From Planctomycetaceae bacterium (GTDB lineage Bacteria > Planctomycetota > Phycisphaerae > Sedimentisphaerales > UBA12454), in NCBI GenBank assembly GCA_021371795.1, contig JAJFVK010000019.1, forward strand, positions 62,001 through 126,000: a DNA stretch of 64,000 nt. The letters are read 5' to 3'. The notes below the pieces were generated by a model. It was not told the DNA's origin and made no database searches. It was given only the letters and a program-made list of their open reading frames with translations. Positions 61,147 to 64,000 of the stretch are shown piece after piece (within the stretch, counting starts at the first letter, position 1; the number at the start of each line of letters is the position of its first letter). The translations under genes were made by a program, and so were the position numbers.

Positions 61147-62763
61147 ATGGCAAGTATCTTTAAACAAATGTACACGGTTAAAGACGAGAACGGCAAGTCT
61201 ATACCCAAGTATTCTCAATTTTGGTACATAGACTTCAAAGCTGTAGGCGGAATAAGAAAACGTGTAAAAGGATTTAAGGATAAAACGGCAACAGCACAAT
61301 TAGCCGCCAAGCTGGAAAAGGAGGCGGAACTTGCGGAATCTGGTGTTGTGGACAAATACAAAGAATATCGCAGAAAGCCGCTAACAGAGCATTTAGAAGA
61401 TTTTGGGAAATCATTACTTGCAAAAGGAGGAACCGCTAAAAATGCTGTACAAGTGAAAACAAGAGTAGGGCGAATACTCAAAGAATGTAAATTTATACTT
61501 TGGGATGATATTCAAGCCAGCAAGATACAACAGGTTATTTCCGGATTGCGAATACAGGTATTAACGGTAAAAAAGGAAGTAGTCAACGGCAAGATTGCAA
61601 AGAAAAAAGAATTCAAGGACATTGGCGAAATATCGGCACAGACATATAATTTTTACCTGAAAGCGCTCAAGCAATTTTGTAAATGGATGGTACAGGATGG
61701 GCGTGCAAGTGAATCACCGGTTCAGCACCTGCAAACCAAAAACGTTAAAATGGATAGGCGGCATGATAGAAGGCCTCTTGAGACAGAGCAAATACGGGCG
61801 TTATTAGAGGCAACAAAAGCCGCACCAGTGCGTTTTGGAATGGCAGGGGTGCAAAGGGCTATGCTTTATCGTTTGGCGGTTGAAACAGGTTTAAGAGCAT
61901 CTGAACTACGAAGTTTAAAAGTATTGTCTTTTGATTTTGAAAATCGTACTGTGAAAGTTGAGGCCACATCGACAAAGAATCGTACCGAGTGTGTTTTGTC
62001 TTTGAAAAAGAATACGGCAGAAGAACTAAAGAGCTTCATATCCGGAAAAATGCCTAACGCAAATGTTTTCAATATGCCGGAAAAAACAGCAGAAATGCTT
62101 AAAGCAGATTTGGAAATGATAGGGATTCCATATATTGATGATTCAGGGCGTTATTGTGATTTTCATTCTCTCAGGCATTCGACCGGTTCGCTTTTGGCGG
62201 CAAGTGGTGTACATCCTAAGATTGCTCAGGTTCTTATGAGGCATAGCGATATAAAGCTGACAATGAATCGATATACACATACTTTAATCGGTCAAGAATC
62301 TGAGGCTGTAGAATCCCTGCCTGATTTGTCCTTGCCAAGCAAGGAATCGCAGAGAATGACTGGAACAGATAATTTAGCAACAAAAGCGCTTACAAACCAG
62401 CTTACAAAAAATTCTTGCTCTGATAGTAATTGCTTGTCTGCGAATGGCAATGATGAAGAGGCAAAAACAGTATCTTGTAACAAACCTACAGGGGACGATA
62501 AGTGTTTACAAGTGGGAGAGTTAGGCAATGAAAAAGAATCATTGGCAGCGGTTGTCATTGATTCAAATAAAAATGCGCCCGAGGGGATTCGAACCTCTGA
62601 CCTTCGGTTTAGGAAACCGACGCTCTATCCTACTGAGCTACGAGCGCAAGTATTTGCAATCAAAGCAATTATGCTTTCGGCAATTGTAACAGGTTTTAGT
62701 GCCTTCTGCAACAGTCAACACGTATTATATATAAAATTTTTGCTTATAAAAGTGAGAAATTAA
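61147..62763 (+). CDS. int: Tyrosine integrase (integrated-state form, C-terminus exchanged at att)
   Basis: 538 residues as read here. A basic AP2-like/SAM-like N-terminal DNA-binding part leads to the catalytic domain with Arg250 (ETGLRASEL), Lys277 (TSTKNRT), His340-Arg343 (FHSLRHS), His366 (LMRHSDI) and Tyr376 (MNRYTH), all present. The linker after the active site holds arm-site repeats, then the 47-bp core, read as [15 protein letters not shown]. Beyond the core the frame leaves the element, crosses the rest of the tRNA in antisense ([10 protein letters not shown]) and ends 48 codons later in host DNA. The element's own tail is at its other end. Whether this form is active is unknown. 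Confidence 0.92.
   Translation: MASIFKQMYTVKDENGKSIPKYSQFWYIDFKAVGGIRKRVKGFKDKTATAQLAAKLEKEAELAESGVVDKYKEYRRKPLTEHLEDFGKSLLAKGGTAKNAVQVKTRVGRILKECKFILWDDIQASKIQQVISGLRIQVLTVKKEVVNGKIAKKKEFKDIGEISAQTYNFYLKALKQFCKWMVQDGRASESPVQHLQTKNVKMDRRHDRRPLETEQIRALLEATKAAPVRFGMAGVQRAMLYRLAVETGLRASELRSLKVLSFDFENRTVKVEATSTKNRTECVLSLKKNTAEELKSFISGKMPNANVFNMPEKTAEMLKADLEMIGIPYIDDSGRYCDFHSLRHSTGSLLAASGVHPKIAQVLMRHSDIKLTMNRYTHTLIGQESEAVESLPDLSLPSKESQRMTGTDNLATKALTNQLTKNSCSDSNCLSANGNDEEAKTVSCNKPTGDDKCLQVGELGNEKESLAAVVIDSNKNAPEGIRTSDLRFRKPTLYPTELRAQVFAIKAIMLSAIVTGFSAFCNSQHVLYIKFLLIKVRN
62388..62410 (+). repeat. Arm-type-like repeat, left of the core in the circular form
   Basis: Exact copy of the 23 bases at 56746-56768: two GCTTACAAA units. 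It is within int but read in a different frame from the other copy, so protein constraint does not explain the identity. Confidence 0.6.
62570..62616 (-). repeat. attR: core shared with attL, forming the 3' half of tRNA-Arg
   Basis: The 47 bases serve as tRNA 3' half (minus strand), as recombination core, and as 15 in-frame integrase codons (plus strand). Confidence 0.88.
62574..62647 (-). tRNA. tRNA-Arg (anticodon CCT)
   Basis: 74 bases. Acceptor GCGCTCG pairs with CGGGCGC (one G-T), D arm GCTC/GAGC, anticodon stem TCGGT/ACCGA around TTCCTAA, T loop TTCGAAT, discriminator A and no encoded CCA. The T stem AGAGG/CCCCT has one A-C mismatch (51-63), present in both att copies. A TTTT follows the 3' end. 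It lies antisense within the integrated int frame. Confidence 0.93.
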
Positions 62764-62960
62764 TTTAGAAACAAGTACACTATATATGCGGCATTTTCAT
62801 ACAATACACACAAGGGGAAAATATTCCAAAATCACTGCGTCAGCAATTTGCTTGACAAAATTCGAATATCTTTTTAATCATAGAACGAAAGTGTAGTTTG
62901 AAAACTTCAATTGCAAATAATTATAGTTTTTCTTAAAATTTTAAGAACGGGATAAATTTA

Positions 62961-64000
62961 ATGTCGGAAAAAATCGAAGAAAAATATATACGTAAAATCG
63001 CAGAAGAGTTGAAAATCAGTGCCAGACAGGTGATCGCGGTTGCCGCGTTACTGGCTGAAAAAGCGACGGTGCCTTTCATAGCCAGATACCGCAAGGAAGC
63101 AACAGGCAGCCTTGATGAAGTTGTGATAACTAATATTCGCGACCGGCTTGAGCAGCTTGCCGAGCTTGACAAAAGACGCGATGCGATTCTCGAATCGCTC
63201 GAAAAGCAGGGGCATCTCACGCCGGAACTCAAAGACAAAGTTATGGCTGCCGAGACAATGGCTGTGCTGGAAGATATTTACCTGCCGTTCAGGCCGAAAA
63301 AGAGGACTCGCGGTACTATGGCAAAGGAAAAAGGACTTGAGCCTTTGGCGAAATTAATCTTCGAGCAGGGCAATTTCGACCTTCAGAAAGAAGCGGAAAA
63401 ATTCATCAATGCCGAAAAGAGCGTGGATTCAGCCGAAACCGCTCTTACCGGCGCACGAGATATAATTGCCGAATGGGCCAGCGAAGACCAGCAGGCACGA
63501 GCCGCTATGAGATCGCTTTATCAAAATAAAAGCCAATATGTCTGCAAGGTTGTACCCGGCAAAGAAGAAGAGGCGATTAAATACAAGGATTATTACGACT
63601 GGTCTGAAGCGATGACGACCGCACCGTCGCACCGTGTACTTGCGATGCGCCGCGGAGCCAAAGAAGAGCTTCTCGTTCTGCGTGTAATCGTCGAAGAAGA
63701 CGAAGCAGTATCGATATTGAATTCCATATTTATCAAAACTGAAAATTCCGCATCGCAGCAGGTCAGACTTGCGATCAAAGACAGTTTCAAGAGGCTGATA
63801 ATGCTTTCGATGGAAACGGAAATGCGACTTGAGAGCAAAAAGAAATCGGACGAGGAAGCGATAAGAGTTTTTGCGGAAAACGTCAGACAACTGCTTTTAA
63901 GCTCGCCGTTGGGCGAAAAGGGCTTATTGGCAATCGACCCGGGTTTCCGAACCGGCTGCAAGGTTGTATGTCTGGACAAGCAGGGCAAACTGCTTTACAA
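62961..64000 (+). CDS. tex: Tex family transcription accessory protein (N-terminal part, runs off window)
   Basis: About 346 residues are visible. The N-terminal helical domain has VPFIARYRKEATGSLDEVVI, LEDIYLPFRPKKRTR and ALTGARDIIAEWASED, then the RNase H-like (YqgF) domain begins at LAIDPGFRTGCKVVCLD. The helix-hairpin-helix and S1 domains lie outside. Tex binds RNA and contacts the transcription machinery. It lies about 310 bases beyond the tRNA, outside the element. Confidence 0.93.
   Translation, partial: MSEKIEEKYIRKIAEELKISARQVIAVAALLAEKATVPFIARYRKEATGSLDEVVITNIRDRLEQLAELDKRRDAILESLEKQGHLTPELKDKVMAAETMAVLEDIYLPFRPKKRTRGTMAKEKGLEPLAKLIFEQGNFDLQKEAEKFINAEKSVDSAETALTGARDIIAEWASEDQQARAAMRSLYQNKSQYVCKVVPGKEEEAIKYKDYYDWSEAMTTAPSHRVLAMRRGAKEELLVLRVIVEEDEAVSILNSIFIKTENSASQQVRLAIKDSFKRLIMLSMETEMRLESKKKSDEEAIRVFAENVRQLLLSSPLGEKGLLAIDPGFRTGCKVVCLDKQGKLLY

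Larger units (their letters stand above)
56639..62616 (+). mobile_element. Integrative element in tRNA-Arg(CCT), about 6 kb
   Basis: A 47-bp direct repeat (56639-56685 and 62570-62616), the 3' part of tRNA-Arg, bounds the element. It carries AlpA-like, RepA-like and Cro-like genes and int at the right, two secreted cargo genes on the left, and arm-site-like repeats near both ends. No conjugation, capsid or relaxase gene is present, so it would need help to transfer. The bounds assume the repeats are attL and attR. Confidence 0.88.

Noticed and set aside
56639-62616. Prophage
   Set aside because: Integrase, AlpA-like and RepA-like genes are present but no capsid, terminase, portal, tail or lysis genes.

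Overview
The window looks like a chromosomal segment of a Planctomycetota bacterium, most likely of the Phycisphaerae/Sedimentisphaerales type. This is inferred from two PEP-CTERM proteins, DUF4091 and DUF4861 glycan-active proteins, a secreted protein with a planctomycete-style dockerin tail, and a planctomycete-like tyrosine integrase. No rRNA is present to confirm it. Most of the sequence is compact housekeeping DNA, interrupted by a few AT-rich accessory patches.

Layout. 1-5.3 kb: holA (partial), a DUF4861 protein, gyrA and an aldo/keto reductase. 5.4-9.6 kb: accessory patch with a RAYT transposase inside an array of variable-stem palindromes, a PEP-CTERM protein between diverged repeats, a DUF3800-like/membrane protein pair and a possible small RNA. 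9.7-15 kb: folD, fhs, a Pta-N-terminal-like protein and a divergent PocR/AraC regulator. 15-19.7 kb: an AlbA_2 regulator, dxr (carrying an in-frame copy of the RAYT palindrome) and rseP. 19.7-28 kb: surface-glycan genes (glycosyltransferases, flippase-like protein, FkbM methyltransferase, PEP-CTERM protein). 28-31 kb: dtxR-feoA-feoB behind two DtxR-type boxes. 31-42.8 kb: a long minus-strand run including a NusG-like factor, manA, zupT, amidase, ruvB, ruvA, a Cys/Met PLP enzyme, ruvC, cysS, ispF, hisB, hisC and accD. 42.9-48 kb: a DUF4091 protein, pgk, an extended ndk and gap. 48.2-51.6 kb: a lone SIR2-STAND-TPR-OB protein, probably antiviral. 52-56.6 kb: amidohydrolase, GT9, a TMTC-like protein, then a deletion scar joining two broken genes.

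56.64-62.62 kb is an integrative element in tRNA-Arg(CCT). It encodes AlpA-like, RepA-like and Cro-like proteins plus an integrase, and two secreted cargo proteins. Its 47-bp attachment core lies inside the integrase reading frame. The original 3' end of int, 76 codons past the core, is stranded at the far end of the element, and the integrated int instead reads through the antisense strand of the tRNA. Excision would rebuild a 566-residue integrase. Repeats that look like arm-type sites flank the core on both sides. The window ends in tex.

Most notable: (1) the attachment site nested in int; (2) the SIR2-STAND-TPR-OB protein; (3) the RAYT/palindrome family with covarying stems, one copy of which is translated inside dxr.
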